Notes under the pieces: model-generated
What the model saw: only the letters and a program-made list of their open reading frames with translations
The model's database searches: none
Told to the model about the DNA's origin: nothing
Shown: positions 50,161 to 60,800 of the stretch, piece by piece
Position numbering within the stretch: the stretch's first letter is position 1
How the letters are laid out: each line of letters opens with the position of its first letter
Position numbers and translations under genes: made by a program
Assembly: GCA_910584915.1 (NCBI GenBank)
Contig: CAJUDM010000013.1
Span: forward strand, 1-64,000
DNA length: 64,000 bases
Reading direction: 5' to 3'
Source: an uncultured Lachnospiraceae bacterium
GTDB lineage: Bacteria; Bacillota; Clostridia; Lachnospirales; Lachnospiraceae

Positions 50161-51066
50161 ATGTCAAATGTAACGAGAAACCACAAGGACAATGTATTTT
50201 GTCTGCTGTACAGGGACAAAAGAAACCTGCTGTCGCTGTATAACGCGATGAACGGTACGGCTTATGAGAAGGAGGAAGAGCTGGAAGTTGTCACATTGGA
50301 GGAAGCGATTTGTATGAGGGTCAGGAATGACGCGGCTTTTGTGATCGATTCGAGACTCAATTTGTACGAACAGCAGGCGAGTGTTAATCCGAATATGCCG
50401 CTCAGGGATCTGTATTATGTGGTGGAGGAGTTAAAGAAGATCGCGCCGCCGGGCAGGCTGCATCGGACGACGAAGGTGAAGATACCTGCACCTAAGTTTG
50501 TCGTTTTTTATAACGGAGCTGCGGTACAGCCCGAAAGGCAGATTTACAGGTTGTCAGGTTTATTTTTCGGGGAGGAGAAGGAACCGGAGCTGGAGCTGAA
50601 AGTAACGGTTATCAATATCAATCCGGGTTACAGCAGGGAACTTTTGGAAAAATGCGAGAGCCTGAGAGGTTATACGGTATTTGTGAACAAAGCCCGTGGC
50701 AAAAAGATATGCGGGGTAAAACCGGGGGAAGCAGTGCGCGAGGCGGTGGATGAATGTATTTCAGAAGGCGTTCTTGCGGACTTTTTCCGGGAGAACAGAG
50801 AGGAGATCGTGGAGATGAGTATTTATGAGTTCAACCAGGAGGTTTATGACGAAGTCCTTCGGGAAGATGGTGAGGCGATCGGATTGGAAAAGGGGATAGA
50901 GATCGGCAGAAGCCAGGGCATAGAAATCGGAAAAAGTCAGGGCATGGAAATCGGACGAAGAGAAGCCATAAAAAACTTGATGGATACGCTGCATTTGACG
51001 GTGGAAGAGGCGATGGAAGCGCTGAAGATCCCGGAGAATGAAAGAATAAAATATACTTATAAGTAA
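50161..51066 (+). CDS. Rpn-family recombination-promoting nuclease (PD-(D/E)XK fold)
   Basis: 301 residues. N-terminal nuclease domain: the region NAMNGTAYEKEEELEVVTLE and NDAAFVIDSRLNLYEQQASV (D57, D63, E70, Q71, Q72) is the diagnostic Rpn / transposase_31-like signature. The C-terminus carries short near-repeats of eight residues (GIEIGRSQ, GIEIGKSQ, GMEIGRRE), which vary in number among relatives, then a helical tail. Members promote recombination by DNA cleavage and are often multicopy in Clostridia. The ribosome site sits in a hairpin. Confidence 0.8.
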   Translation: MSNVTRNHKDNVFCLLYRDKRNLLSLYNAMNGTAYEKEEELEVVTLEEAICMRVRNDAAFVIDSRLNLYEQQASVNPNMPLRDLYYVVEELKKIAPPGRLHRTTKVKIPAPKFVVFYNGAAVQPERQIYRLSGLFFGEEKEPELELKVTVININPGYSRELLEKCESLRGYTVFVNKARGKKICGVKPGEAVREAVDECISEGVLADFFRENREEIVEMSIYEFNQEVYDEVLREDGEAIGLEKGIEIGRSQGIEIGKSQGMEIGRREAIKNLMDTLHLTVEEAMEALKIPENERIKYTYK

Positions 51067-51133
51067 CTATTGATGGCGCGAAGAATGAAAAATAGAAGTA
51101 GTGTCGGATATTTAGGGCGGAGCATTGTCCCCG

Positions 51134-52733
51134 CTACCTTTCATGCAGGATAGCCTGCATGGCTTCGATCCCGTTTTGCATGGCGTTTCCGAATATGATG
51201 CACAGATGAACCGGTTTCACTTTGATTTCTCCGGGGATTCTGATCTGGCAGCGGAAACCGATATTTTCTTCTTTACAGAGATTCGCATAATATTCCAGCG
51301 TTGCATTGAGCCCTCCGATAGAGCAGTATCTTTTCGGGAGGGAATCCGGCATTTCCTCGCCGAGCGCCTCCACATAGGATCTGATCCCCTCCAGGTTATT
51401 TTCCATGCAGAGCCCGGAAAGCGCCGTAAAGTGATAGTGCATATCGTGGTTAAATATCCGCACCTGTTCCATCTGCTGCGTAAGGGTACTGTAGTAACAT
51501 TCCAGCAGCGTCATCTGCTCCGCCATATATTTTGCATTCTGTTCCATTAATATCTGGCGTTTCAGCGTTGACAATGTGCGGAATGACAGCAGATAGCCAA
51601 GTATGATCAAAAAGATCAGCCCGTACCACTTCAGGGCACCCCAGATATCCAGATCATTCCAGACGGTCCAGGGATCTACAAAAAGAAGCAGGGTGATATA
51701 TCCGGTAGCTGCAAATATGGCGAGGATGGTCAGATGTTTTTGAAATATCTGAAGCCCGTCCACAATGATTTTTTTCAGCTTCCGGTAAAACAGCACGACA
51801 AATCCTGTAAGGGTCGGGAAATAGAACAGCGCAAACAACAGATCCGGATGGGGGTAACTGGGGAGCCAGGAATACGGATGTTGTCCTGGCGAAAAGCACC
51901 ACGAGATTCATTGTCGTGTCCACAAAAAAGTAGGTAAAAATACATTGTGCAATGGGAATTTGCAGAAAAAGATACATATATACAAAAATTCCCGTAAGGC
52001 CTATCAACATGGAAGCCCTCTCATAGGAGACTGAGGGAAGCAGCCAGGTGATCGGCCACACGCCCAGCCCCCATACCAGATAGACAGCTATCCATGCGGT
52101 AATTGCCTGCCATCGTTTCCGGGGCGTTTTATAAAGGACATGCGCCATATTGACAAGATAACTCTGATGGCACCGCAGAAAGCGTTTATCATCGATCTGC
52201 TTTTCCAGCGTATTTAACTTGTCGTTTGCGGACACACTGGTGTTGTCGGAGAAATGCAGAGTGACGGTATGTTTGTCACTGTCGATCCACATGATATCAT
52301 CGATGTAAAAATAGCGCATATGCCTTTGCGCTTTTACGGCGATCCGCCTGCGCACATTCGGCTTGAACAGACGATCCAGAAGTGATGCCAGTTTTTCCTC
52401 CTGCAGGGGTTTGAGCAGATATCCCGCCGCTTCCACTTCATAACTGTCTATGGCATAATCGGGAGAATTTGTGAGGAATATCACCGGACAGTTTACGCCT
52501 CTCTCCCGCAGGCGCCGGGCGATTTCAAGCCCGTTCATTCCTTTCATGCAGATATCCAGAAATATCATATCGAAGGCGACATATTCCTCCTCCACATCTG
52601 CCAGAAATGTCTCGCCGCGATCATATTCCTGAATGGCGAAATCTTCCTTTCTCGACTGAAAAAGATGTGTTAAGGCTTCTATGATATGCTGACGCTCATT
52701 CTTTATATCATCACATACGACAATCTGTTTCAA
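51134..52733 (-). pseudogene. Decayed LytTR response regulator fused to a truncated AgrC-like kinase
   Basis: From the N-terminus: receiver domain (VVCDD, D60, K near 108), LytTR DNA-binding start (YFYIDDIMWIDSDKHTVTLHF ... FLRCHQSYLVNM), then an abrupt switch near residue 205 to a membrane-kinase sequence (WIAVYLVWGLGVWPITWLLP). Near 51860-51863 a GGGG run causes a frameshift; removing one base joins the frame to the rest of the kinase (LFALFYFPTLTGFVVL, helices, phospho-acceptor FNHDMHYHF), which stops at 51134 after the N box (FGNAMQNGIEA), before the G boxes. So the regulator's end, the kinase's start and the ATPase's end are lost. Originally a quorum-sensing-type two-component pair. Confidence 0.75.
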
Positions 52734-52858
52734 AATAGATCACACAAATCCCATTTTATTTATTTGTCCTAATCTTACCACACAGAAGAGAAAAAAATTT
52801 ATATGTTGCAAAATCGATGGATTTTTTTGCATTATATACAAATCAAAAAATGAAATAG

Positions 52859-52881
52859 CCCGCATTTCCGGGGGAGGCGGG
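52859..52881 (-). terminator. Hairpin downstream of the TetR gene
   Basis: CCCGC (52859-52863) and GCGGG (52877-52881) form a short GC stem; reading the minus strand it is followed by CTATTTCATTTTTTG. Weak but suitably placed 36 bases after the TetR stop. Confidence 0.4.
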
Positions 52882-52916
52882 AAAAGCGGACTTTTATAAA
52901 AATGCATGTATTCAGA

Positions 52917-53522
52917 CTAAAGACGGGTAAAAAACTTTTCCAGAAATTCGATATAAGAAATATTTTCCCTGTAAAGAACTTCGGCGTCAAAGCTGCCGGA
53001 GAGGAAAGATTCTTCCATCAGATTTTTCAGTGTGCAGTGCAGAATACGGCGGAGTTTAACGATATCCGCACCGGCGGGAAGAAGAGAGAGATCCGCCTGC
53101 GCGTCAAAAGTTTCATAGAGCCCGGTGAGTTCTTTCCTCTTCTCCTCAACAGCGGAAGCGGCTTCCCGGTTTGGCTCGATGCTGCACTTTTCCAAAAAGA
53201 GCTGCATACAGGGATAGTTTTTTAATACCTGGAGCCTGCCTGTCTCAATCTGTTTCTGCAGTGTGAAAAAATTTGTCTCATCCGCCTGTATGGCAGCCTT
53301 CAATTCCATGGACATATAGCGGACGCTGTAATCATACACAAAACTGTAGAGCCCTAATTTGGAACCGAAGTAGTGAAAGAGAAGCCCCTTGCTGATGCCA
53401 GCTTCCTTTACGATGTCATCGGTGCTGGCAAAGGGATAGCCGCGCATACCGAAAACCTTCAGCGCGGCGTTGATCATACGGTCCTGTTTTTCTTTTTTCA
53501 GGTCAAAAAATTTTTCGTTCAT
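52917..53522 (-). CDS. TetR-family transcriptional regulator
   Basis: 201 residues, start at ATG 53522. The helix-turn-helix is clear: RMINAALKVFGMRGYPFASTDDIVKEAGISKGLLFHYFGSK. The C-terminal ligand/dimer domain is not recognisable in detail. It is divergent from the YtxH-like gene at 53725, with about 200 bp between, and may control it or itself. Confidence 0.9.
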   Translation of the reverse strand: MNEKFFDLKKEKQDRMINAALKVFGMRGYPFASTDDIVKEAGISKGLLFHYFGSKLGLYSFVYDYSVRYMSMELKAAIQADETNFFTLQKQIETGRLQVLKNYPCMQLFLEKCSIEPNREAASAVEEKRKELTGLYETFDAQADLSLLPAGADIVKLRRILHCTLKNLMEESFLSGSFDAEVLYRENISYIEFLEKFFTRL

Positions 53523-53724
53523 TGGTATTTCCATTCTTTCGGGTGTATATTTCGTGACAGCAGAAAATATGCGGATCGGTTTTCTGCTGTTGACTTTAGC
53601 AGTCAGTTCTTTTACTATAACACATTTCAGGGCTGCAATCAAGAAATTTCCTCTTTTCATTTTCGGCGATTCGTATTAAGATACTGATAAGAGGTAAAAA
53701 AAATATCAGCAGAAGGAGAGAAAA

Positions 53725-54234
53725 ATGGCTAAAAAATTCGGGAAATTTTTAATGATCACAGCGGCAATGGGAGCGGCGGCAGCAGGTGCCTACTATTATC
53801 TGCAGGGAAAAGGCAAGGCGGTAAAACAGGCGTTTGATGAGGATGACGATTTTGATGATTTCAGCGAAGACCTGGATGAGGAGACAGAGGAGAGAGGCTA
53901 TGTGACGCTGACGCCGGAGAAGGTATCTGAGACCGTGAAGAAGGCGGCTGAGGAGGCAAAAGATTTTGCGCAGTTTGCGGCGGGAGAGGCGAAGGAGTTT
54001 GCGCACGGCGTGATCCAGGGGGCAAAGGAGACCATTGCGGCGAGGAAAGAGAGCGCAAGGGCTGCGGCTGAGGAAGCGGCGGAAGCTGCGCAGGATGCCG
54101 CGGAAGAAGCTGTGGAGGAAGCGGCAGAAAAGACGGAAGATTTTTTTGAGGATATGACGGAAGAGGTCAAAGAAGCAAAAGAGGCGGCGGAGACCAAAGT
54201 GGAAACCTTTATTGACGATGAGGATGAGGCGTAA
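53725..54234 (+). CDS. YtxH-like membrane-anchored Ala/Glu-rich protein
   Basis: 169 residues. N-terminal hydrophobic helix (FGKFLMITAAMGAAAAGAYYYL), a short acidic segment (DEDDDFDDFSEDLDEE), then a long amphipathic helical stretch (about 60-160) with repeating AAEEA and EEAxEAA patterns, as in YtxH and LEA-like stress proteins. Function unknown, perhaps envelope stress. It precedes addBA by about 100 bp. Confidence 0.6.
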   Translation: MAKKFGKFLMITAAMGAAAAGAYYYLQGKGKAVKQAFDEDDDFDDFSEDLDEETEERGYVTLTPEKVSETVKKAAEEAKDFAQFAAGEAKEFAHGVIQGAKETIAARKESARAAAEEAAEAAQDAAEEAVEEAAEKTEDFFEDMTEEVKEAKEAAETKVETFIDDEDEA

Positions 54235-54338
54235 AGATAACCTGTTGTGCGGGAGATAGTCCTGTGCAATGCGGCATTTGAGACAGAGAAAGAGATGCGG
54301 CACTAAATATAACGGTTGTTACGATAAAGGGATAATGC

Positions 54339-57300
54339 ATGTTATCATTTATTTTTGGCGGTTCGGGTTCAGGCAAGAGCAGTATATTGCAGGAGAGGAT
54401 CATCGGGGAGTCCTTAAAGCACCCTGAAAAGCGGTATCTGTTTCTTGTCCCCGACCAGTTCACGATGGAGACACAGAGGTCTTTAGTCGAAAAACATCCC
54501 TGCCACGGCATTATGAACATCGATGTTCTGAGCTTTGGCAGGCTGTCATACAGAGTCTTTGAAGAAACCGGCGGGATATCTCAGCCGGTTTTAGACGATA
54601 CGGGGAAAAATCTGATCCTGCGGATCGTGGCGGACCGGCTGAGGCCGGAGCTGCATGTGTTGGGCGGTTATCTGAAAAAGCAGGGATATATCCATGAGAT
54701 CAAGTCCGCCATCTCGGAGTTTATGCAGTATGGCATCGGGCTTTCGGAACTTCAGAAGATCATAGGCTTTTCCGAAAAAAGGGGAGCGCTGGCGGGAAAA
54801 CTGAAGGATCTTTTAGTGTTGTATCGGGGATTCGAGGACTATATCAGGGACCACTATCTGACAAAAGAGGAATCATTACAGGTGTTATCTTCCAGGATAG
54901 CGGATTCCGCCATGCTGCGGGGAAGTGTCATTGCCTTTGACGGCTTTACCGGTTTTACGCCCATTCAGCTGCAGGTGATCAGAGAGCTGATGGCTGTGGC
55001 GGAGGAAGTCTGCTTTACGCTGCTCTTTGACGGGAACCAGAATCCCTACAGAGAGATGGGCGAACAGAGCCTGTTTGCGCTCTCCGCCAAGACGTTAAAA
55101 GCGCTGGAAAAGTGTGCGGAGGAGGCTGGGACAGGCAGAGGAGAGGATTTGTATTTAAAGGATGTGCCGGTCAAACGGCTTGAAAATGTTTCGGCGCTGG
55201 CTCATCTGGAACAGAATCTGTTCCGGTATCCGCAGAAGTGTTTCCCGGGCGCCCCGGAGGGTATCCATCTCGCCTTTTTGCCGGGGATGCGGGAGGAGGC
55301 GCGGTATGCGGCGAGGATGATCAGGCGGCTGATCCGGGAGGAAGGATACTATTTCAGGGATATCGGGGTGGTCTGCGGCAGCCTGGAAAGTTATGAGGCT
55401 GTGATCGACAGCGAGTTTTCCAAGCTTGAGATCCCCTTTTTTATTGATCAGAACAGGGGTATCCTGTTAAATCCTTTCGTGGAATTTATACGCAGCGCCT
55501 TGAGGCTCTACAGCCAGGATTTTTCCGTGGATGCGGTGAATCATTATATCAGGACCGGGCTCACCGGGCTTTCCTATGATGCGGCGGACGAACTGGACAA
55601 CTATATCAGGGAGATGGGTATTCACGGTTACGGAAGGTGGAACAGGCTGTTTACAAGGCTGCCCGCCGAATACGATCAAAAGGGCGCGCGGGAGGCGGGA
55701 GAGACGCAGGCGCAGGGCGCTGATCTTCTCGCCCGTTTAAACGAAGCCAGGGAGGAGATCCTGCGCAGCGCCGCATTCTTAAAGGAGATGGGGAAAACCG
55801 CCTCCGAGAAGGTGCGGGCGCTCTACGATTTTATTGAGGAGAGCCGGATTCAGGAAAAGCTGGCGGCTTTTGAGAAGGAATTTGAGGAGAGCGGGGAGCC
55901 GGTGCGGGCGAGGGAGTACCACCAGATCTATCCGTTTATCATCGATCTGCTCTCGGAGATCGTGGAGTTGTCCGGCGGGGAGGAGATGACGGACCAGGAG
56001 TTCGCGGAGCTTTTGGACGCCGGATTTTCGGAGATGCAGGTGGGGACGATCCCCCAGAATGTGGACCATGTGACGGTGGGGGACATGCAGCGGAGCAGGC
56101 TCAAAGAAATACGGGTGTTATTATTCCTCGGCATCAACGATGGCAATATTCCGGGGAATGTGGGGAGCGGCGGCATCCTCTCCGATATCGACAGGGAATT
56201 TTTGCAGCAGTCGGAGTACGAGCTGGCGCCCTCTCCGCGGCAGAAGATGTATACTCAAAGATTGTATTTATATATGAATATGACCAAGCCTTCCGAAAAG
56301 CTGTATATGACATGGGCGGGGTGCGGCGAGGACGGGAAGACGCTGAGGCCGGCTTACCTGGTGGAGACAGTGAAAAAACTGTATCCCGATCTGACCGTGG
56401 AGACGCCGGAGGAGGAGGCTATATTTGAACGGCTGGAAACCTGGCAGGACAGCTATGATTATGTGGCGGACGGGCTGAGGGAGGCGGCATCGGGAACTTT
56501 GTCCCCGGAGAGGGAGGAAGGGCTTGTGCAGATCCTGAAAGCGATGCAGGAGAAGAAAGAGACGGCGAGGGAGGCGGAGAAGCTGATGCAGGGCGCCTTT
56601 GCGGGGTATGCCGAGGAGCGGCTCCCGGGGCAGCTTGCGCTCGCGCTGTGCGGAAGCGATCTGGTGGGAAGCATCACGAGGCTGGAGACCTTTGCCGCCT
56701 GTGCCTATGAACACTTCCTGAAATATGAACTTTCGCTGAAAGAGCGCAGGGAGTTCAGATTTGAGGCGGTGGACATGGGGAACATCTTCCACAGCGTGCT
56801 GGCGGAGTTCTCGGAAAGGTTGCCGGAGACGGGCTATAACTGGTTTGATTTTCCGGGGGAGGCGGGGGAGAAGCTTTTGCAGGAGATCCTGGAGGCGAGG
56901 ACGGCGGCGTACGGGAACGCGGTGCTCTATGAGACGGCGAGGAGCAGGTATGCGCTGGAGCGGATCGGACGGATCATGCGGCGGGCGGTCTTCACGTTAC
57001 AGTATCAATTGCGGCAGGGGCAGTTTATGCCGAAGAAGTTTGAGATGTCCTTTTCTTCCCTGGAGGATCTGGAGGCGGTCAATGTCGCCCTGACGGAGGA
57101 GGAGAGGTTAAAGCTTGTGGGGCGGATCGACCGGCTGGATGTCTGCGAAGAATATAACAAGTGTTATGTAAAGGTGATAGACTATAAATCCGGGAAGAAC
57201 AGTTTTGATATCGTGGCGTTGTACCACGGGCTGCAGTTACAGCTTGTGACGTATTTAAATGCGGCGATGGCGTATGAGAAAAAACAGAACCCCGGGAAGG

Positions 57301-57782
57301 AGATCGTTCCCGCCGGTATTTTGTATTACCATATCGATGATCCCATGTTGGAGATCAAAGAGGAGAGGACGCCGGAGGAGATCAACGCGGAGCTGAGAAA
57401 GGTGCTGCGCCCCACGGGGATCGTGAACGATGATCCCGAGATCATCGAAAGGATCGATGCATCGGAGGGAACCGTGAAGGAGGCATTGCCGCTGAGCAGG
57501 AAAAAGGACGGCAGTTTTGCGGAAAGTTCTCTGTTGATGAGCAGGGAGAATATAGAACTGATCTCGGCTTTTGCGGCGAAAAAACTGAAGGAGCTGGGCG
57601 GCAGTATTTTAAACGGAGAGATCGGGATGCATCCATACAGCAGGAAAGATAAGGATGCCTGCACTTACTGTCCTTACAGCAGAGTCTGCGGGTTTGACAA
57701 AAAGCTGCCGGGCTGTGAGAAGCGCGCCCTGCCGGAAGAGGGGCGGGAGGATATCCTTGAGAAGATGAGGGATGAAATGTGA
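54339..57782 (+). CDS. addB: AddB subunit of the helicase-nuclease AddAB
   Basis: 1147 residues, standard length. Walker A GGSGSGKSS at the N-terminus; the C-terminal nuclease domain contains VIDYKSGKN and the four iron-sulfur cysteines C788, C1108, C1111 and C1117 (the last three in CTYCPYSRVC). AddAB resects double-strand breaks and loads RecA after Chi recognition, replacing RecBCD in Firmicutes. The adjoining addA starts 54 bp later. Confidence 0.95.
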   Translation: MLSFIFGGSGSGKSSILQERIIGESLKHPEKRYLFLVPDQFTMETQRSLVEKHPCHGIMNIDVLSFGRLSYRVFEETGGISQPVLDDTGKNLILRIVADRLRPELHVLGGYLKKQGYIHEIKSAISEFMQYGIGLSELQKIIGFSEKRGALAGKLKDLLVLYRGFEDYIRDHYLTKEESLQVLSSRIADSAMLRGSVIAFDGFTGFTPIQLQVIRELMAVAEEVCFTLLFDGNQNPYREMGEQSLFALSAKTLKALEKCAEEAGTGRGEDLYLKDVPVKRLENVSALAHLEQNLFRYPQKCFPGAPEGIHLAFLPGMREEARYAARMIRRLIREEGYYFRDIGVVCGSLESYEAVIDSEFSKLEIPFFIDQNRGILLNPFVEFIRSALRLYSQDFSVDAVNHYIRTGLTGLSYDAADELDNYIREMGIHGYGRWNRLFTRLPAEYDQKGAREAGETQAQGADLLARLNEAREEILRSAAFLKEMGKTASEKVRALYDFIEESRIQEKLAAFEKEFEESGEPVRAREYHQIYPFIIDLLSEIVELSGGEEMTDQEFAELLDAGFSEMQVGTIPQNVDHVTVGDMQRSRLKEIRVLLFLGINDGNIPGNVGSGGILSDIDREFLQQSEYELAPSPRQKMYTQRLYLYMNMTKPSEKLYMTWAGCGEDGKTLRPAYLVETVKKLYPDLTVETPEEEAIFERLETWQDSYDYVADGLREAASGTLSPEREEGLVQILKAMQEKKETAREAEKLMQGAFAGYAEERLPGQLALALCGSDLVGSITRLETFAACAYEHFLKYELSLKERREFRFEAVDMGNIFHSVLAEFSERLPETGYNWFDFPGEAGEKLLQEILEARTAAYGNAVLYETARSRYALERIGRIMRRAVFTLQYQLRQGQFMPKKFEMSFSSLEDLEAVNVALTEEERLKLVGRIDRLDVCEEYNKCYVKVIDYKSGKNSFDIVALYHGLQLQLVTYLNAAMAYEKKQNPGKEIVPAGILYYHIDDPMLEIKEERTPEEINAELRKVLRPTGIVNDDPEIIERIDASEGTVKEALPLSRKKDGSFAESSLLMSRENIELISAFAAKKLKELGGSILNGEIGMHPYSRKDKDACTYCPYSRVCGFDKKLPGCEKRALPEEGREDILEKMRDEM

Positions 57783-57836
57783 TGACGGGGAGCCTGGTAG
57801 CAGGAAAGGCAAAGCGTGAGAAGGGCAGGAGAGGAC

Positions 57837-60800
57837 ATGAGAAGGCAGTTTACGGAAAATCAGCGGCAGGCGATCGCTCTGCGGGATAAGAATATTCTGG
57901 TGTCGGCGGCGGCGGGAAGCGGCAAGACGGCGGTGCTGGTGGAGCGTATTATCCGGATGATCAGCGAGGGAGAGCATCCGGCGGATATTGACCGCCTTCT
58001 GATCGTGACTTTCACCAGCGCGGCGGCGGGAGAGATGCGGGAGAGGATCACTGCCGCCATCTCGGAGAAGCTGGCGGCGGAGCCGGAGAACGAGCATCTG
58101 CAACGGCAGTCCGCTCTGATCCACAATGCCCAGATCACGACGATCCACAGCTTCTGTCTTTTTGTGATACGAAATCACTTTCAGGAGATCGGGCTTGATC
58201 CGGCATTCCGGGTGGCGGATGAGGGAGAGATCGGCCTGCTGATGCAGGATGTGCTGGAGGATGTGCTGGAGGAGGCGTTCGGGGAGTTAGAGAGAGCGAA
58301 GGAGCAGGCAGCTTTTGAAGAGAAGCGGGCTGTGGAGAAGAAAGAGGTTTCGGGGAATCCTGAGCGGGCTGGGGGAGAGAAGGAAGTGCCTGCTGATAGG
58401 GAGCAGAGTGAGAGTGCGATACAGAGGGAAGCCTTTGCCGGCAAGGAGGAGAAGCGCGCCGAGGGTCAGGGAAGAGAATTTCCGTTTCAGAGGCTGGTGG
58501 AAGCCTACAGTACCGGAAAGAAGGAGACTGTGCTGGAGGAGAGCATCTTGTCCCTCTATCGTTTTGCCGTGAGTTACCCCTGGCCGCAGGAGTGGCTGAA
58601 AGAGCACGGGGAGGACTATGAATTTTCCTCGGTGGAGGAGCTGGAGCAGGCTCCTTTCATGAAATATCTGATGGAATATGTGGAAAATATGCTGCCGGAG
58701 CTGGCGGGGCAGCTCAAGGACTGTATCAGGATCTGCGAAGAGCCGGATGGTCCTTATATGTATGGGGAGAATCTGGAAAAGAGTTTTGAGGCGCTGGAGA
58801 GGGCGGCGCAGGCGGAACATTTCGCCGGCTGTCGGGAAGCGCTTTGGAGAGTGGAGTTTGACAGGCTTCCAGCAAAAAAGGACGCTTCCGTGAACCCGGA
58901 GAAACGGGAGGCGGTAAAGCAGGTGAGAAACAATGTGAAAAAGCAGTTGGAGCAGATCAGGGAGCAGTTTTTCCTGTTGGATGAGGATGTGGTTTTTTCG
59001 CAGTGCAGGCGGGTTTCGCCGCTGGTGCGGGAACTGGCGGCGCTCACGGCGCGTTTCGGGGAACGGTTCGCGGAGAAAAAGAGGGAAAAAAATATCATAG
59101 ATTTTTTGGATATGGAGCATCTGGCGCTTGACATCCTGTGCCGCCATAAGGAGGGGGAGGCGGGAGCTTTTGTGGAGCCCACTGCTGCTGCGCTGGAGCT
59201 TAAGGAGTATTTTCAGGAGATCATGATCGATGAGTATCAGGACAGCAATCTGGTGCAGGAGTGTATCTTAAGCTGTATTTCCGGGGAGGATGCGGGCAGG
59301 TTCAACCGCTTTATGGTGGGGGATGTGAAGCAGAGCATCTATAAATTCAGGCTGGCAAGGCCGGAGCTTTTCATGGAGAAATACTATGACTATTCCGGCG
59401 GGAAGGATTATTGCCAGAGGATTGACCTGCGGAAAAATTTCAGGAGCCGCCCGGAGGTGATAGACAGCGTGAACCTGATATTCTCACAGCTCCTTTCGCG
59501 GAATCTGGGCGGGATAGACTACGATGAGAATGCAGAGCTCCACTATGGGGCGGTGTATTATGAGGAGGCAGAGGGCGGGACGGAGCGTGAAAGAGAGAGT
59601 GCGGGCGATTGCGGAGAGGACAACGGTAAAATAAAGGAAGAGCAGGAGAGAAAATCGACCCGGACAGAAAAAAACTATAAAATAGCACATGTTATTGATA
59701 CAGAAAGAGAGAAGAACAGGACAGAATTCCTGATCATAGAGAGATCGGAGGAGGACGATAGATCGTCGGCAGAACAGGAGGCGGAATGCATCGCGCTGCG
59801 CATCAGGAGGCTGATGCGGGAGATGGAAGTGCTGGATCAGGACAGCGGGCGGATGAGGCCTCTGCGATACGGAGATATTGTTATTTTGCTGCGCAGCAGC
59901 AGCGGGGTGGACGAGATATTTCAGGAAGTGATGGAAAAACAGGATATTCCCTGCTATATCAGTTCCAGGACAGGATATTTCCAGACATCGGAGGTGCAGG
60001 TTATCCTGCAGTTTTTGCGGGTGCTGGACAATCCGTTGCAGGATATTCCATTGTTTGGGGTGTTGAAATCCTGCTTTGCCTCTTTTACGGATAGGGAAGC
60101 GGCGCAGATTGTGACGGCTTTTCCGGGCAGGCAGAAGCTGTATAGGAAATTGCAGGGATATGCGGCGCTTTCGGAGGAGCGTCCAGGCGGATTTCCGGGA
60201 AGCGCTTCGGCAGAATCTATAGGTGGGTTTTCAGGAGGGCATCCGGAAGATTTTTTGAGTGGGTATTCGGGAAATGTTTCGGAAGAACATACAGGCGGGG
60301 GCTCAGAAGGATATTCAGAAGAATTTCCGGACAGGGGCGCAGGACAGTTTTCAGAAGAACTATCCCGAAAGTGTCGCAGGTTTCTTGAACAGATAGAAGA
60401 GCTGCGGCGCTGTAGTGTCTATCTGTCTGTCCGTGAACTGCTGGCAAAGATCATGGAGGAGAGCCGCTATCTGGAATATGTGACAGCTCTGCCCGGGGGA
60501 AGGCAGCGCCGCGCCAACGCGCAGATGCTGCTGCAGAAGGCAGCCGCCTTTGAAAAGACGAGCTTTAAAGGGCTGTATCATTTTATCCGCTATATCGATC
60601 AGATGGAGAAATACAGTATCGATTACGGGGAGGCGGGCGTGCAGGATGAACTGGCGGATGTGGTCAGGATCATGACGGTGCATAAGAGCAAGGGGCTGGA
60701 GTTTCCGGTCTGCTTCGCGTCCGGTATGGGAAGAAAGATGAACCGGAGGGATGCATCCGGGGCTGTGCTCACCGACATGGATATGGGGATAGCGGTGGAT

